Below, one piece after another: positions 23,097 to 32,074 of a DNA stretch of 64,000 nucleotides. The notes under the pieces are model-generated. The model had not been told where the DNA came from. It did not search any database and saw only the letters and a list, made by a program, of their open reading frames with translations. The stretch is taken from the NCBI GenBank assembly GCA_903911145.1, contig CAIWCD010000046.1, positions 62,001 through 126,000 on the forward strand, given 5' to 3'. This DNA is from an uncultured delta proteobacterium. GTDB taxonomy: Bacteria > Myxococcota > Myxococcia > Myxococcales > 40CM-4-68-19. Each line of letters begins with the position of its first letter. Positions within the stretch are counted from its first letter, which is position 1. Both the position numbers and the translations under genes were made by a program.

Positions 23097-23549
23097 CTAG
23101 ATCTCGTCCTGCTCAAGCGTAACGGTGGCGTCATCGCGTTCGGAGATCTGCTCGTACGATTCGTTCGCGACGATCTCCTCCTCGAGATCTTCGGCCTCCT
23201 GCGGGTGTCCGCACCAGGACTTCTCTGCTTCGAGATCCTCGAACTCATCGTCGAGCTCGAACGCAAACGTCAGTGACAGTTGCGACGTCGCGCCGTCTGC
23301 CTCGATGGGCATGAACTGGCGCGTGACGTTGAACTGAAACGTCTCGTCGCCGCTCTCCCGATCGGTTCGGACGCCCCACTGCACGAGCAGCTTGTCGCCG
23401 CCGTCCGCGAGGTCGCAGTCGTCTGCGCGGCTCGTCCGGTAGAAGCGCAGCATCAGCGCGAGGCCCTGCTTGGGCGCCAGTGCCTCGAGCTTGAGCCGGT
23501 TCTTCTTGAGCAGCTGCTCGAACGCAGCGATCGCCTGGTCGTGGTTCAT
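23097..23549 (-). CDS. small acidic protein of unknown function
   Basis: A 150-residue protein with no family I recognise. I start it at the ATG giving MNHDQAIAAFEQLLKKN; an upstream GTG would overlap pepA. The N-terminal 30 residues look helical, the middle is beta-rich (LMLRFYRTS, FQFNVTRQFMP, LSLTFAFELDDEF), and the last 45 residues are strongly acidic. It lies 29 bases after the pepA stop and is likely cotranscribed. It converges on the Cys-rich protein gene with only five bases between stops. Confidence 0.6.
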   Translation of the reverse strand: MNHDQAIAAFEQLLKKNRLKLEALAPKQGLALMLRFYRTSRADDCDLADGGDKLLVQWGVRTDRESGDETFQFNVTRQFMPIEADGATSQLSLTFAFELDDEFEDLEAEKSWCGHPQEAEDLEEEIVANESYEQISERDDATVTLEQDEI

Positions 23550-23578
23550 GTCCGTATCCGCGATTGATGAGCTGCGCA

Positions 23579-25132
23579 CTACACCGCTGCTGCGCGCTTC
23601 TTGATCCACTCAACGAGCATCCGTACGCCCGCGCCCGTCGCGCCTCGGGGGTTCACGCCGCGCTCCTTGTCTGCGCTCGCCGCTCCCGCGATGTCGAGGT
23701 GGACCCACGGCACCTTCGCCACGAAGCGCTGGAGGAAGAGCGCCGCCGTGATCGAGCCGCCGAAACGTCCACCGGTGTTCTTGATGTCGGCGATCGGGCT
23801 CTTGATCAGCTCCTCCATCTCAGTCGGCATCGGCATGCGCCAGACGCTCTCTCCCGCGCCCTGTGCGGCCTCGAGCAGTTCTCCGGCGAGCGGATCGTTG
23901 TTCGCAAAGAGGCCTGTCATCGATGGCCCGAGCGCAACCATGACTGCACCGGTCAGCGTCGCGAGGTCGACGATCGCCGCCGGCTCGTGCTCGACGGCCC
24001 ACGCGAGCACATCGGCGAGCACCAGTCTCCCCTCGGCGTCGGTGTTGAGGATCTCCACCGTCGGTCCGCCCTTGCCGCGAATCACGTCTCCGGGGCGATA
24101 GGCCGTTCCGCTCGGCATGTTCTCGCAGGCACCGAAAAACGCGTGCACAGGGAAGGGCGGCTTGATGCGCGCGACAAGCTCCATCGCGCCGATCACCGCG
24201 GCCGCGCCCGCCATATCGACCTTCATGTCCTCCATGCCACCAGCCGTCTTGATCGACAGACCGCCGGAGTCGAACGTGATCGCCTTGCCGACGAGCGCGA
24301 GCGGCTTCTTCTTCCCGTTCTCGCCTTTGGGAATCCAGCTCAGCTTCACCAGCTGCGGCTTCTCCGCCGAGCCCTGCGAAACGGCGAGGAAGAGATTCAT
24401 CCCCATCTTCTCGATCGCGTTGCGGCCGTGCAGCTCAAAGGCGAGCCCGTGCTTCTTCGCGACGGCCTCCGCTGCCTCCGCGAGCGCGCGCGGCGTCATC
24501 ACGCTGGCCGGCTCATTGACGAGATCGCGGGCGAGGCAGGTGGCGTCGGCGATCGCCGCCCCCTCTTCGATCGCGAGGTCGAGCGGCATCCTCTGCGAGG
24601 GACTCTTGAACTGCTTGTGCGCGGAATCGCCGTCGAGGAGCAGCCGCAGCTCGGTCAGCTTCAGCGCGCGCTTCTCGGTGAGGTACTTGTCGAAACGATA
24701 CGCACCCAGCGACGCGCCCTCGGTGAGCGCGCACAGCTCGGCGGCGAGCGCCTGCGGGCCTTCGGCGCTCGGCCAGGAGATCGCGAGCGTCTTGACTCCC
24801 GCAGCCCTCGAGGCGCGCACGGACTTGGCCGCGCAGGTGCGCAGCGTCTCGCGATCGCTCTCGGCATTGCGCGACTTGCCCAGGCCGATCACCAGCACGC
24901 GCTTGGCGCCGATCTTCTTCCCGCCCTGCAGCATCAACTGCTGGCCCTCGCGTGCGCGAAACTCCTCGTCAGCGCTGGCGCGTGCGAACTGTCCGCCAAG
25001 CGCGCGATCGATGGCGCGTAGACGGGCATCGGCGTCAGGCCCGGAAAGCGTTCCTTCGCGCACGAAGAGCGCGAGCAGATCGCAGATGTGCTTGGTCGGC
25101 AGAGCAGAAGCGAGGCGGGTTGTCAGCGACAT
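23579..25132 (-). CDS. pepA: leucyl aminopeptidase (M17, PepA)
   Basis: A cytoplasmic two-metal aminopeptidase releasing N-terminal residues from peptides. The 517-residue protein has the variable N-terminal domain and the catalytic C-terminal domain with VGKAITFDSGGLSIK, the metal ligands around MKVDMAGAAAV, and the M17 signature NTDAEGRLVLADVL. Length is normal for bacterial PepA. In E. coli PepA also binds DNA (Xer recombination); whether that holds here is unknown. The kinase gene lies upstream on the same strand with 59 bases between. Confidence 0.95.
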   Translation of the reverse strand: MSLTTRLASALPTKHICDLLALFVREGTLSGPDADARLRAIDRALGGQFARASADEEFRAREGQQLMLQGGKKIGAKRVLVIGLGKSRNAESDRETLRTCAAKSVRASRAAGVKTLAISWPSAEGPQALAAELCALTEGASLGAYRFDKYLTEKRALKLTELRLLLDGDSAHKQFKSPSQRMPLDLAIEEGAAIADATCLARDLVNEPASVMTPRALAEAAEAVAKKHGLAFELHGRNAIEKMGMNLFLAVSQGSAEKPQLVKLSWIPKGENGKKKPLALVGKAITFDSGGLSIKTAGGMEDMKVDMAGAAAVIGAMELVARIKPPFPVHAFFGACENMPSGTAYRPGDVIRGKGGPTVEILNTDAEGRLVLADVLAWAVEHEPAAIVDLATLTGAVMVALGPSMTGLFANNDPLAGELLEAAQGAGESVWRMPMPTEMEELIKSPIADIKNTGGRFGGSITAALFLQRFVAKVPWVHLDIAGAASADKERGVNPRGATGAGVRMLVEWIKKRAAAV

Positions 25133-25183
25133 GGAGGCTCCTCTTCACCGCGAGTGGGCCGCGGCGAGGGACGTGGGGAGATG

Positions 25184-25197
25184 GTTGGTGTTCAAAG
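25184..25197 (-). repeat. dispersed palindromic element at the kinase stop codon
   Basis: GTTGGTGTTCAAAG, preceded by GGGGAGATG. The kinase stop codon (25192-25194, minus strand) lies inside it. This copy is divergent in the spacer and the last base. Confidence 0.55.
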
Positions 25198-26460
25198 CAA
25201 ATCGAGATGGCTGTGCAGGAGTCGTTCGACGAGCTGTTCAGGAGTCAGCGACAGGCGCGCCGCGAGAGTGATGAGTTGGCTCATCGAGGCCGCGTCGAGC
25301 GGAATGCGCAGGTCGGTGCGCTCCCCGCGTGCGAGCGGTCCGTCCGCGTGTGTCGGAATCGGAATGTTCGTGGGGCCCGACGAATAGGGCCCGGACGAGT
25401 AGGGCGCCGACGACATGTAGCGAGGCCCCGAGCCATGCTTCTCGGCCGCGAGAGCTTCGACATCGAGCTCGGAGAATCGTCCGCCGCTTAAGGAAGCGAG
25501 CCCGACGCCGCTGCCGAGCAGGCGCTTGCTCTCCGCCTCGATCTCGTCGGTGAAGAGCTGCTTGACGAAGGTCGCGAGGTGATTGTTCGACGGCGTGAAT
25601 TCGTTGTTGGCGAGAAAGCGATCGAGCTCGAACTGCATCTCCCACGCAGTCTGGTAGCGGTTGTCCGGATTCTTCTCGAGCGCGCGCATGAGGATCTGCT
25701 CGACCGCTTCCGGCACGTCGGCCTTGAAGTAGCTCGGCCGGTAGATCTTGCCGTCGGTGATCGACTTGAGCAGCGCGATGTCGCTGTCGCCGGTGAAGAG
25801 CTTGAAGCCCGTCACCCACTCGTAGAGCACGACGCCGAGAGAGAAGAGATCGCTTCTGTGATCGAGCGGCCGGCCCGCGCACTGCTCGGGCGACATGTAG
25901 CTGAGCTTGCCCTTGATCTCTCCCGCGCGCGTCTGCTCAACGATGTTCGCGGCCTTGGCGATGCCGAAGTCGAGGATCTTCACGCCGCCGTCGAAGGTGA
26001 CGAAGATGTTCTCCGGCGTCACGTCGCGGTGGACGATGCCGAGCGGCTGTCCGCGCGCGTCGGTCTTCTGGTGCGCGTAGAAGAGCCCCTCGAGCACCTG
26101 CGACGCGATCTTGCACGCGTAGACGATGGGGAAGCTGATCCCCTGCAGCTCCGCCTTGGGAACCACGCGGCGCATGTCGCGGCCGAACAGGTACTCCATC
26201 GCGATGAAGAAGCTGTCGCCGACTTTGCCGAGGTCGAGGATCTGCACGACGTTGTGGTGATTGAGCTGCGCGGCAAGCTTCGCCTCGTTGAGAAACATCC
26301 TCACGAAGCTCTTCTTATCCGAGAGGTGCGGTCGGATTCGCTTGAGCACGACCGGCTTCTCGAACCCCTCGAGGCCCGTCTGGCGCGCGAGGAAGATCTC
26401 CGCCATCCCGCCAATGGCGAGGCGATCGAGCAACTCATATTTGCCGAACAGTTGCTGCAT
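25192..26460 (-). CDS. Hanks-type serine/threonine protein kinase
   Basis: A 422-residue soluble protein kinase. The catalytic domain (about residues 8-270) is complete: a glycine loop variant LAIGGMAEIFLARQ, the ATP-binding Lys in VVLKRIRP, HRDVTPENI (catalytic loop), DFGIAKA and the SPEQ motif SYMSPEQCAGRP. The C-terminal 150 residues contain SSGPYSSGP repeats and a helical end; no transmembrane helix is seen. I start at MQQLFGKYELLDRL (26460), since the 24 residues upstream are Arg/Ser-rich and unlike kinases. Such cytoplasmic kinases are plentiful in myxobacteria. The last codon and stop lie in the dispersed palindromic element. Confidence 0.9.
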   Translation of the reverse strand: MQQLFGKYELLDRLAIGGMAEIFLARQTGLEGFEKPVVLKRIRPHLSDKKSFVRMFLNEAKLAAQLNHHNVVQILDLGKVGDSFFIAMEYLFGRDMRRVVPKAELQGISFPIVYACKIASQVLEGLFYAHQKTDARGQPLGIVHRDVTPENIFVTFDGGVKILDFGIAKAANIVEQTRAGEIKGKLSYMSPEQCAGRPLDHRSDLFSLGVVLYEWVTGFKLFTGDSDIALLKSITDGKIYRPSYFKADVPEAVEQILMRALEKNPDNRYQTAWEMQFELDRFLANNEFTPSNNHLATFVKQLFTDEIEAESKRLLGSGVGLASLSGGRFSELDVEALAAEKHGSGPRYMSSAPYSSGPYSSGPTNIPIPTHADGPLARGERTDLRIPLDAASMSQLITLAARLSLTPEQLVERLLHSHLDLL

Positions 26461-26566
26461 GGAGTTCAAGCTCCCCAGGCGCTCGCCCCCGCGCTTGGGA
26501 GAGGAGGTACGGCTTCTTCGCGCAGCCCGCAAGAGCGAATGCCGCGCAAGCCCCCCGGAGAAATCT

Positions 26567-27685
26567 CTAGGCCGGCTCCTGCTGCGTCATGCAGTGCAGC
26601 GTGCCGAGGCCCCAGACGAGGTCGACTGCATGGATGCCGACGACGCGCCGTCGGGGAAACAGCTTCGCGATCAGATTCAGCGCGACGCGATCGTTGGGAT
26701 CGTTGAACGTCGGAACGATCACCGCCGCGTTGCCGATATAGAAATTCGCGTAGCTCGCCGGAAGCCGCTGCCCATCGAGGAGAAGCGGCGCGGGCATCGG
26801 CAACTCGAGCACGTGAAGGGGGCGCCCATCCTGATCCTTCGCCTTCTTCAAGCGGCGCAGGTTGTCCTGCAGACGCGCGTAGTTTTCATCGCTGCGATCG
26901 CGCTCGACCGCCAGCAGCACGGTCCGCGCATCGACGAAGCGGGCGAGATCATCGACGTGTCCGTGCGTGTCGTCGCCGACGATTCCCTCGCCGAGCCAGA
27001 TGGTGTGGCGCGCGCCGAGTTGCTCCGCGAAGAGCTGCTCGTACTCGTCTCGCGTCATGCCCGGGTTGCGCACCTGCACATCCGAGAGAAGGCACTCTTC
27101 GGTCGTGAGCAGCGAGCCGCGGCCGTTCACATCGATTGCACCGCCCTCGAGGACGACGCGCTTTCCTTCGCGCATCGGCGTCCAGATTTCGAGTCCGAGC
27201 CGGCCCGCGACCGAGAGCGGCAGCAGCGCATCGCGCTTGTGATTCGGATATTTCGCCCAGCCGTTGAAGTGGCACGATGAGAGCGCGCGCGAGCCATCCT
27301 TGTGCCGGAGAATCTGCGGCAGCGAATCGCGCGTCCAGACGCGGTCGGTCGGCGCGCGCACGAAATCGATCTCGCGCAGATCGACGCCGACGCGCTTGAG
27401 GAGCGTGCGCGCGCTCTTCTCCAGCGCGGCCGTGCCGACGAAGATACGCACGCGTTCGCCCTGCGCGAGCTGGCGGACAGCCTCGGCGAAGACCCACGGG
27501 ATCGGCGCGATCTTTCCCGGCCAATCCTCCTCTTCGTGCGGCCAGGCGAGCCAGGTGGCAGCGTGCTCTTCCCACTCGGCGGGCATGAAGAATCCGCGCG
27601 ACGCGGGTGTCTCGGCCGCGTCTGCTGAGTCGCGCGCGACCTTGCTGGGCGCAGCTTTGCGCGCTTTCGCTGCGGCCGCACTCAT
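26567..27685 (-). CDS. aguA: agmatine deiminase
   Basis: Converts agmatine to N-carbamoylputrescine and ammonia. The 372-residue protein matches the porphyromonas-type peptidyl-arginine deiminase family: MPAEWEEHAATWLAWPH near the start, GDDTHGHVDDLARF with the catalytic His/Asp, and the nucleophile C365 in GLGTLHCMTQQEP at the C-terminus. It begins with about 30 extra Ala/Lys-rich residues. The ATG overlaps the aguB stop in an ATGA, so translation is coupled. With AguB it completes the two-step route to putrescine. Confidence 0.94.
   Translation of the reverse strand: MSAAAAKARKAAPSKVARDSADAAETPASRGFFMPAEWEEHAATWLAWPHEEEDWPGKIAPIPWVFAEAVRQLAQGERVRIFVGTAALEKSARTLLKRVGVDLREIDFVRAPTDRVWTRDSLPQILRHKDGSRALSSCHFNGWAKYPNHKRDALLPLSVAGRLGLEIWTPMREGKRVVLEGGAIDVNGRGSLLTTEECLLSDVQVRNPGMTRDEYEQLFAEQLGARHTIWLGEGIVGDDTHGHVDDLARFVDARTVLLAVERDRSDENYARLQDNLRRLKKAKDQDGRPLHVLELPMPAPLLLDGQRLPASYANFYIGNAAVIVPTFNDPNDRVALNLIAKLFPRRRVVGIHAVDLVWGLGTLHCMTQQEPA
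27637..27651 (+). repeat. one-mismatch copy of the 15-mer in aguA
   Basis: CGACCTTGCTGGGCG, one mismatch from CGGCCTTGCTGGGCG. On the gene strand it encodes APSKV in the AguA N-terminal extension. Confidence 0.4.
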
Positions 27686-28617
27686 CGCGATCCGCTCCCG
27701 CCCGCGCTGCCCGTTCCATCGAGGTAGCGCTGCGTGATCCCGCCGTACGCGTCGATTCGCCGGTCGCGAAGGAAGGGCCAGTTGCGCCGCACCGATTCCT
27801 GGTGTGCGGGATCGCACTCGACGACGAGGATCTCTTCGTCTGTGCGCGAGCCCTCCTTCAGGACGACCCCGAACGGATCGCTGACGAACGAGCCGCCCCA
27901 GAACTCGAGGCCGCCCTCCTTCTTGCCCGCGACTTCGGTGGCGCCTTCGTGTCCGACGCGATTGACCGCGCAGACGTAGACGCCATTGGAGATCGCGTGC
28001 GCGCGCTGCATGGTGCGCCACGCGTCTGCCTGCGCTGCTCCGTACTGCGCCTTCTCGCTCGGATGCCAACCGATCGCGGTCGGGTAGAAGAGGACGTCGG
28101 CCCCTTGCAGCGCCGTGAGCCGCGCGCCTTCCGGGTACCACTGGTCCCAGCAGACGAGCACGCCGAGCTTGGCGAACTTCGTCTCGAAGGCGCGGAAGCC
28201 GATGTCGCCTGGCGTGAAGTAGTACTTCTCGTAGTAGAGCGGATCGTCCGGAATGTGCATCTTCCGGTACATTCCCAGGAGCGATCCGTCCGCGTCATGG
28301 ACCACCGCGGTGTTGTGGTAGAGGCCCGCCGCGCGCCGCTCGAAGAGAGAGCCGACGATCACCACGCCGCACTCCTTCGCGATCTGCGAGAGGACCTTCG
28401 TGCTCGGGCCAGGAATGGGCTCGGCAAGATCGAACAGCGCGGAATCCTCGCGCTGGCAGAAGTAGTGCGAGGTGAAGAGCTCCTGCGTGCAGACGATCTG
28501 CGCGCCGAGCTTCGCCGCCTCACGGATGCGCGCGACGATCTTCTCGCGATTGGCCTCGGGGTCCGCGTCGCAATGCATCTGCACCAGACCGACGGAGAAC
28601 TTCTTCGTCTTTGACAT
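27682..28617 (-). CDS. aguB: N-carbamoylputrescine amidase
   Basis: Hydrolyses N-carbamoylputrescine to putrescine, CO2 and ammonia. The 311-residue nitrilase-superfamily enzyme has the Glu in VCTQELFTSHYFCQ, the Lys in RKMHIPDDPLYYEKYYF and the nucleophile Cys in GVLVCWDQWYPEGARL. The HIPDDPLYYEKYYF and WDQWYPE blocks are specific to AguB. It is the promoter-proximal gene of the aguB-aguA pair, whose reading frames overlap by four bases. Confidence 0.95.
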   Translation of the reverse strand: MSKTKKFSVGLVQMHCDADPEANREKIVARIREAAKLGAQIVCTQELFTSHYFCQREDSALFDLAEPIPGPSTKVLSQIAKECGVVIVGSLFERRAAGLYHNTAVVHDADGSLLGMYRKMHIPDDPLYYEKYYFTPGDIGFRAFETKFAKLGVLVCWDQWYPEGARLTALQGADVLFYPTAIGWHPSEKAQYGAAQADAWRTMQRAHAISNGVYVCAVNRVGHEGATEVAGKKEGGLEFWGGSFVSDPFGVVLKEGSRTDEEILVVECDPAHQESVRRNWPFLRDRRIDAYGGITQRYLDGTGSAGGSGSR

Positions 28618-28711
28618 GGCGCGCGTTGCAGCACGGGCGGCGCGGCGCTGTCAATCGACTCCCGCTGTCTCGGACGCAGATCGATCGAAGTCGCGTGATA
28701 GATCTCGTTCT

Positions 28712-30349
28712 GTGCTCGACCGGTTCGCGACAGCTGCACTCGCTCTCATTGTGATTTGCGCCTCCGCGTCCGTGGCCGCCGAACCGGACGGCCCACCGGC
28801 CCCCGTCTTCGTCAAGGACACGCACGAGCAGACGGAGCTTGTGCTCTTCACCGGCAACGTCCTCTTCAATGACTTCACGTATCGCTCGGTGCTTCAGCTG
28901 CCGAAGAGCGCTGCGGCCAACAAGAAGACTGCGCAGCTCGTGCTGGTGCAGCTCACCCGCTTCCTCAAGCGGGCCGGCTACGATCTCGCGCAGGTCGATG
29001 TCGAGGTGGACGACGAGGTGCTGCGCGTCTCGATCGACGAGGGGCGCCTCGACAAAGTGGTGATCACCGGAGAGAGCGCGGTCAACACGGTGCGGCTGCG
29101 ATTGCAGCTGGCGCTTCCCTTCGAAATCTTCAATCGACCCGAGCTCGAGGCGAGACTGCGCGCGCTCTCATCGCGCATGGGCCTGACCGACGCGAGCTAC
29201 CAGCTCGTTCGCACGCAGGACCGCCCCGAGACGACGCGACTGCTCGAGCGCAGCGGAGCGCTCGACGAGCTGCGCGAGGCCGGACTTGTCTCCGAGCCAG
29301 GCGTCTACGAGCTGCACATTTCGATTCGGCAAGGAGGGTGGGGCAGCGGCTTCTCGCCCGAGATCATCATCGGAGGTCTCGACGGCATCGGCATCGGCGG
29401 CACGCTGCGCGGCGCGCGCCTGCTGCCGGTCGATGACCGCTGGGAGATGCGCCTTCGCGCCGGCTTCGCGTCGCTCCCATCTCTCGACCAGAGAGGCTCT
29501 CTCTTCGTGTTGTCGCGCGCGCTCGCTGAACTCCACTACTGGGCGCCGCCACTCTGGGGCGACAGCTTCCGCCCCGGCCTGCTCATCAGCTCCGATCTCC
29601 TCGAGCAGTCGCGTCACGATGTCGGCTACAACCTCTTCCGGCGCGAAACGCTGCAGGCCGCTGTGGGCGTGAGCGATACGCTCAGCCCTCGCGTCTTTAT
29701 TGCTGGCGGCGTTGGTGTCGATGCACGCTGGTTCTTCGACCTCGACGATCCCGACGAGACCGGCACACCGATGCAGCCGCCGATCCCGCGGCAGATCCGG
29801 CCGTTCTTCATTGGCGCGCTCAGGCTCACACTCGACCCGGGAGAGCTGCGCTCCGACTTTCGCAACCCCGTCACCATCACGGCGCAGGTCTTCCGCGAGT
29901 CGTTTACCAATGGTCGTCTCGCGTATCGCGTCAACGCGGGAATGGACTACGCCATCCCCTTCGGGTGGCACGAACTGCGCGCCGATGCGCACGCATTTTC
30001 ACTCGGCGGCGACTCGCAGTTCTTCGACGAGGAGTCGCTCGGCAACTACCTGCAGAGCGTCTTCAACGACGTCTTCACGCAGCATCTCGTCGAAGTCGGT
30101 GGCGAGTTCCGCTACTCGCTGCTGCGCGACCAGTTCAAGGTCTCGGTGCTCGCGCATGCGCTGGCGTTCGGCCGCCTCAACCCGCAGCCGGGACTGCCCG
30201 AGCGCGGCTCCTTCGCGGGCTGCGTCGGCATCGGATTCCACTCGCTGGTCTGGGACGCGATCAACGTCGACGCTGATTTCTCGATGGGCCGACGCGCGGG
30301 GCAGACGAGCGGCCTCGCGTTCAGCTTGAACTTGTCGCAGGTCTATTAG
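28712..30349 (+). CDS. outer-membrane beta-barrel protein with POTRA-like domain
   Basis: A 545-residue exported protein. I use the GTG at 28712, which gives a clean signal peptide (LDRFATAALALIVICASASVAA); an ATG further upstream adds an Arg-rich stretch overlapping the aguB start. Residues about 40-155 include a POTRA-like alpha/beta segment (VDVEVDDEVLRVSIDEGRLDKVVITGE...). From about 200 to the end, alternating strands with aromatic girdles (LHYWAPPLWGDSFRPGL, VTITAQVFRESF, VDADFSMG) suggest a 16-strand Omp85-like barrel. The final residues end LSQVY, not a canonical C-terminal Phe. The transported or assembled partner is unknown. Its 3' end overlaps the convergent gene by 29 bases. Confidence 0.65.
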   Translation: MLDRFATAALALIVICASASVAAEPDGPPAPVFVKDTHEQTELVLFTGNVLFNDFTYRSVLQLPKSAAANKKTAQLVLVQLTRFLKRAGYDLAQVDVEVDDEVLRVSIDEGRLDKVVITGESAVNTVRLRLQLALPFEIFNRPELEARLRALSSRMGLTDASYQLVRTQDRPETTRLLERSGALDELREAGLVSEPGVYELHISIRQGGWGSGFSPEIIIGGLDGIGIGGTLRGARLLPVDDRWEMRLRAGFASLPSLDQRGSLFVLSRALAELHYWAPPLWGDSFRPGLLISSDLLEQSRHDVGYNLFRRETLQAAVGVSDTLSPRVFIAGGVGVDARWFFDLDDPDETGTPMQPPIPRQIRPFFIGALRLTLDPGELRSDFRNPVTITAQVFRESFTNGRLAYRVNAGMDYAIPFGWHELRADAHAFSLGGDSQFFDEESLGNYLQSVFNDVFTQHLVEVGGEFRYSLLRDQFKVSVLAHALAFGRLNPQPGLPERGSFAGCVGIGFHSLVWDAINVDADFSMGRRAGQTSGLAFSLNLSQVY

Positions 30350-30920
30350 CGGCCGCAGGCGCGGGGTTGGTCGTCTCGAAATGCATCTCGAGCGCGAGCG
30401 ACAGCACGATCGCGTCAGCCGTGACCTCGAGCGATGAGCGACCCGTCGCAAGCGTGAAGGCCGCGAGCGGCGCGGCTTTCGGTGAGATCGCGAAGCGGTG
30501 GGTCAGCGTCTTCGCGAAGTCCCATCCCAGCGGTTTGTCGAGAGCTGCGAGTCCATCGTTGATCAGCGGCACCAGCGTCGATTCGATCATCTTCGGAACA
30601 TTTTTCAAATCCAGCTGCTCGAGCTTCAGCTCGAAGACGAGCTTGCCCGCTTCTGGCGCGGGCGCGAGCGACGGGATGAGAACGAACGTTGCGCTCTCGA
30701 GCGTGAGCGGAATCGCAACGCCGGCCACCGACCACTGCACATGGGCTTGCGTGCGCAAACGCACGCCCCGCGCGGGCAGGAACTCGATCAGGCTCGGTGG
30801 CTCGATGGTGAAGAAGCGGTCCTGCGTCGCGCTGCCGAGCTTGACCCGAAGCGGAGTCACCTCGCGCAAGAGTTCGGAGAGCGTCGCGCGATCGATGGTG
30901 GCCGTCAGCTGCATAGGCAT
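30321..30920 (-). CDS. conserved hypothetical protein (DUF4403-like lipid-binding fold?)
   Basis: A 199-residue protein with no confident family. It opens MPMQLTATIDRATLSELLRE and has long amphipathic beta strands (GVRLRTQAHVQWSVAGVAIPLTLESATFVL), then VFELKLEQLDLKNVPKMIESTLVPLIND. The latter resembles the elongated lipid-binding TULIP/DUF4403 type; this is a guess. No signal peptide is visible. The chosen ATG replaces a GTG six codons earlier. Its 3' end overlaps the convergent barrel gene. Confidence 0.5.
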   Translation of the reverse strand: MPMQLTATIDRATLSELLREVTPLRVKLGSATQDRFFTIEPPSLIEFLPARGVRLRTQAHVQWSVAGVAIPLTLESATFVLIPSLAPAPEAGKLVFELKLEQLDLKNVPKMIESTLVPLINDGLAALDKPLGWDFAKTLTHRFAISPKAAPLAAFTLATGRSSLEVTADAIVLSLALEMHFETTNPAPAAANRPATSSS

Positions 30921-30976
30921 TCGCGGAGCGTGAGGCACGACGTGCGCGGCTGCAACAGCGTTCGCGCGCTCGTCGG

Positions 30977-32074
30977 TTACTTCACGAGCGTGGGCGCGGG
31001 TATCCGCTCGGCCACGCGCTCGAGGAGATCATCGAGCGTTGCCTCGTTCGACGAGGCAACCTGCGCCGGATCGAGCTTGCGCAGCGCCGAGAAGAAAACG
31101 CGCCAGTCGTCGCCGCAGGCCGCGAGGAGCCGTGCGAACCCACGCTGTCCCGCGGAGTAGGTGCGGTGGCCGGAGAGGACAGCGTTGTTGAGCGGCCGGA
31201 TCGAATGGAGCGCCTGCGCGAGTTCGGCCAACGTCGCGGCTTTCTTCGCGCGCTTCTCTTCGTCCGACAGAGACGAGGCATAGAGCGCCTCGAGTTGCGC
31301 GGTCGCAGCGTGCAGCAGCTTCGCTCTGGCCGCGCTGCGAGCGCGCTGCGCGGTCCACGCGTGCGCTTCTCGCGAGGTTGCATGCGCGGAGAGAAAGCGG
31401 GGCGTGAGGCGCAGGGCGACAAACTCGGCAAGGCCCTCATTGAACGACGATTGGCCCGGCAGGTAGAGCGTCGCGTGAGCGGACTCGTGCAGCACCGTCT
31501 CCGCGAGATCTCCAAGGGCCGCGTCGTGGGCTGTGGGCGTGATCATCGAGGAGAGCAGCGGATCGTCGAACCAGCCGAGCGTGGAGAATGCGGCGGCGCC
31601 GCGCACGGAGACGTCGAGCTTCTGCGCCGAGAGTGTCGCGGCGAAATCCTTCGCTGCGCGCAGCTCAAACCAGCCGAGGTAGGGAACGGCGCCCGCGATG
31701 GGAAATTCGAAGAGGCGAGGTGCGAGCGAAAACTCAGGGCACGCGCTCACCACCCAGACTGCGGCGGGGCGATCGAGCTGCGTGTAGCGCTGGTCGTTCG
31801 CCGTGGGCGTCAGACCCATCGACTCGCCGAACTGCTTCACAAGGGGAACGGCGGCGAGGAGCAAGGCGAGCCGCGGCGCTGTGTCCGGACGCTCGAGCAG
31901 CTCTTCGTTGGGACGCGCGGACGTGAGCAGCGTGAACTCTCCCGCGCCCGCCTGCAGCGCGTAGTGCAGGGAGAAGCAGCCGCTCAGTCCAAACGCCAAG
32001 AGCAGCAAGCCCGCACCCAGCAAGGCCGCGCGTGATTTCGCCGAACGGGCGTGGATTGCGTTCACGGCGCTCAC
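30977..32074 (-). CDS. putative lipoprotein aminopeptidase (COG4324-like)
   Basis: A 365-residue predicted zinc aminopeptidase. The N-terminus carries a lipoprotein signal with LSGC near residue 32. The HExxH motif is in TVLHESAHATLYLPGQSSFNEGLAEFVA, with the third ligand likely a Glu in NEGLAEF. The surrounding ITPTAHDAALGDLAETVLHE block is typical of the COG4324 predicted aminopeptidases. The start is a GTG that overlaps the amidase stop (GTGA), so the two are translationally coupled. Confidence 0.8.
   Translation of the reverse strand: MSAVNAIHARSAKSRAALLGAGLLLLAFGLSGCFSLHYALQAGAGEFTLLTSARPNEELLERPDTAPRLALLLAAVPLVKQFGESMGLTPTANDQRYTQLDRPAAVWVVSACPEFSLAPRLFEFPIAGAVPYLGWFELRAAKDFAATLSAQKLDVSVRGAAAFSTLGWFDDPLLSSMITPTAHDAALGDLAETVLHESAHATLYLPGQSSFNEGLAEFVALRLTPRFLSAHATSREAHAWTAQRARSAARAKLLHAATAQLEALYASSLSDEEKRAKKAATLAELAQALHSIRPLNNAVLSGHRTYSAGQRGFARLLAACGDDWRVFFSALRKLDPAQVASSNEATLDDLLERVAERIPAPTLVK
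32014..32028 (-). repeat. one-mismatch copy of the 15-mer in the aminopeptidase gene
   Basis: CACCCAGCAAGGCCG on the plus strand, the reverse complement of CGGCCTTGCTGGGTG. It encodes part of the lipoprotein signal peptide (AALLGAG), a different frame from the other coding copies. Confidence 0.4.
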
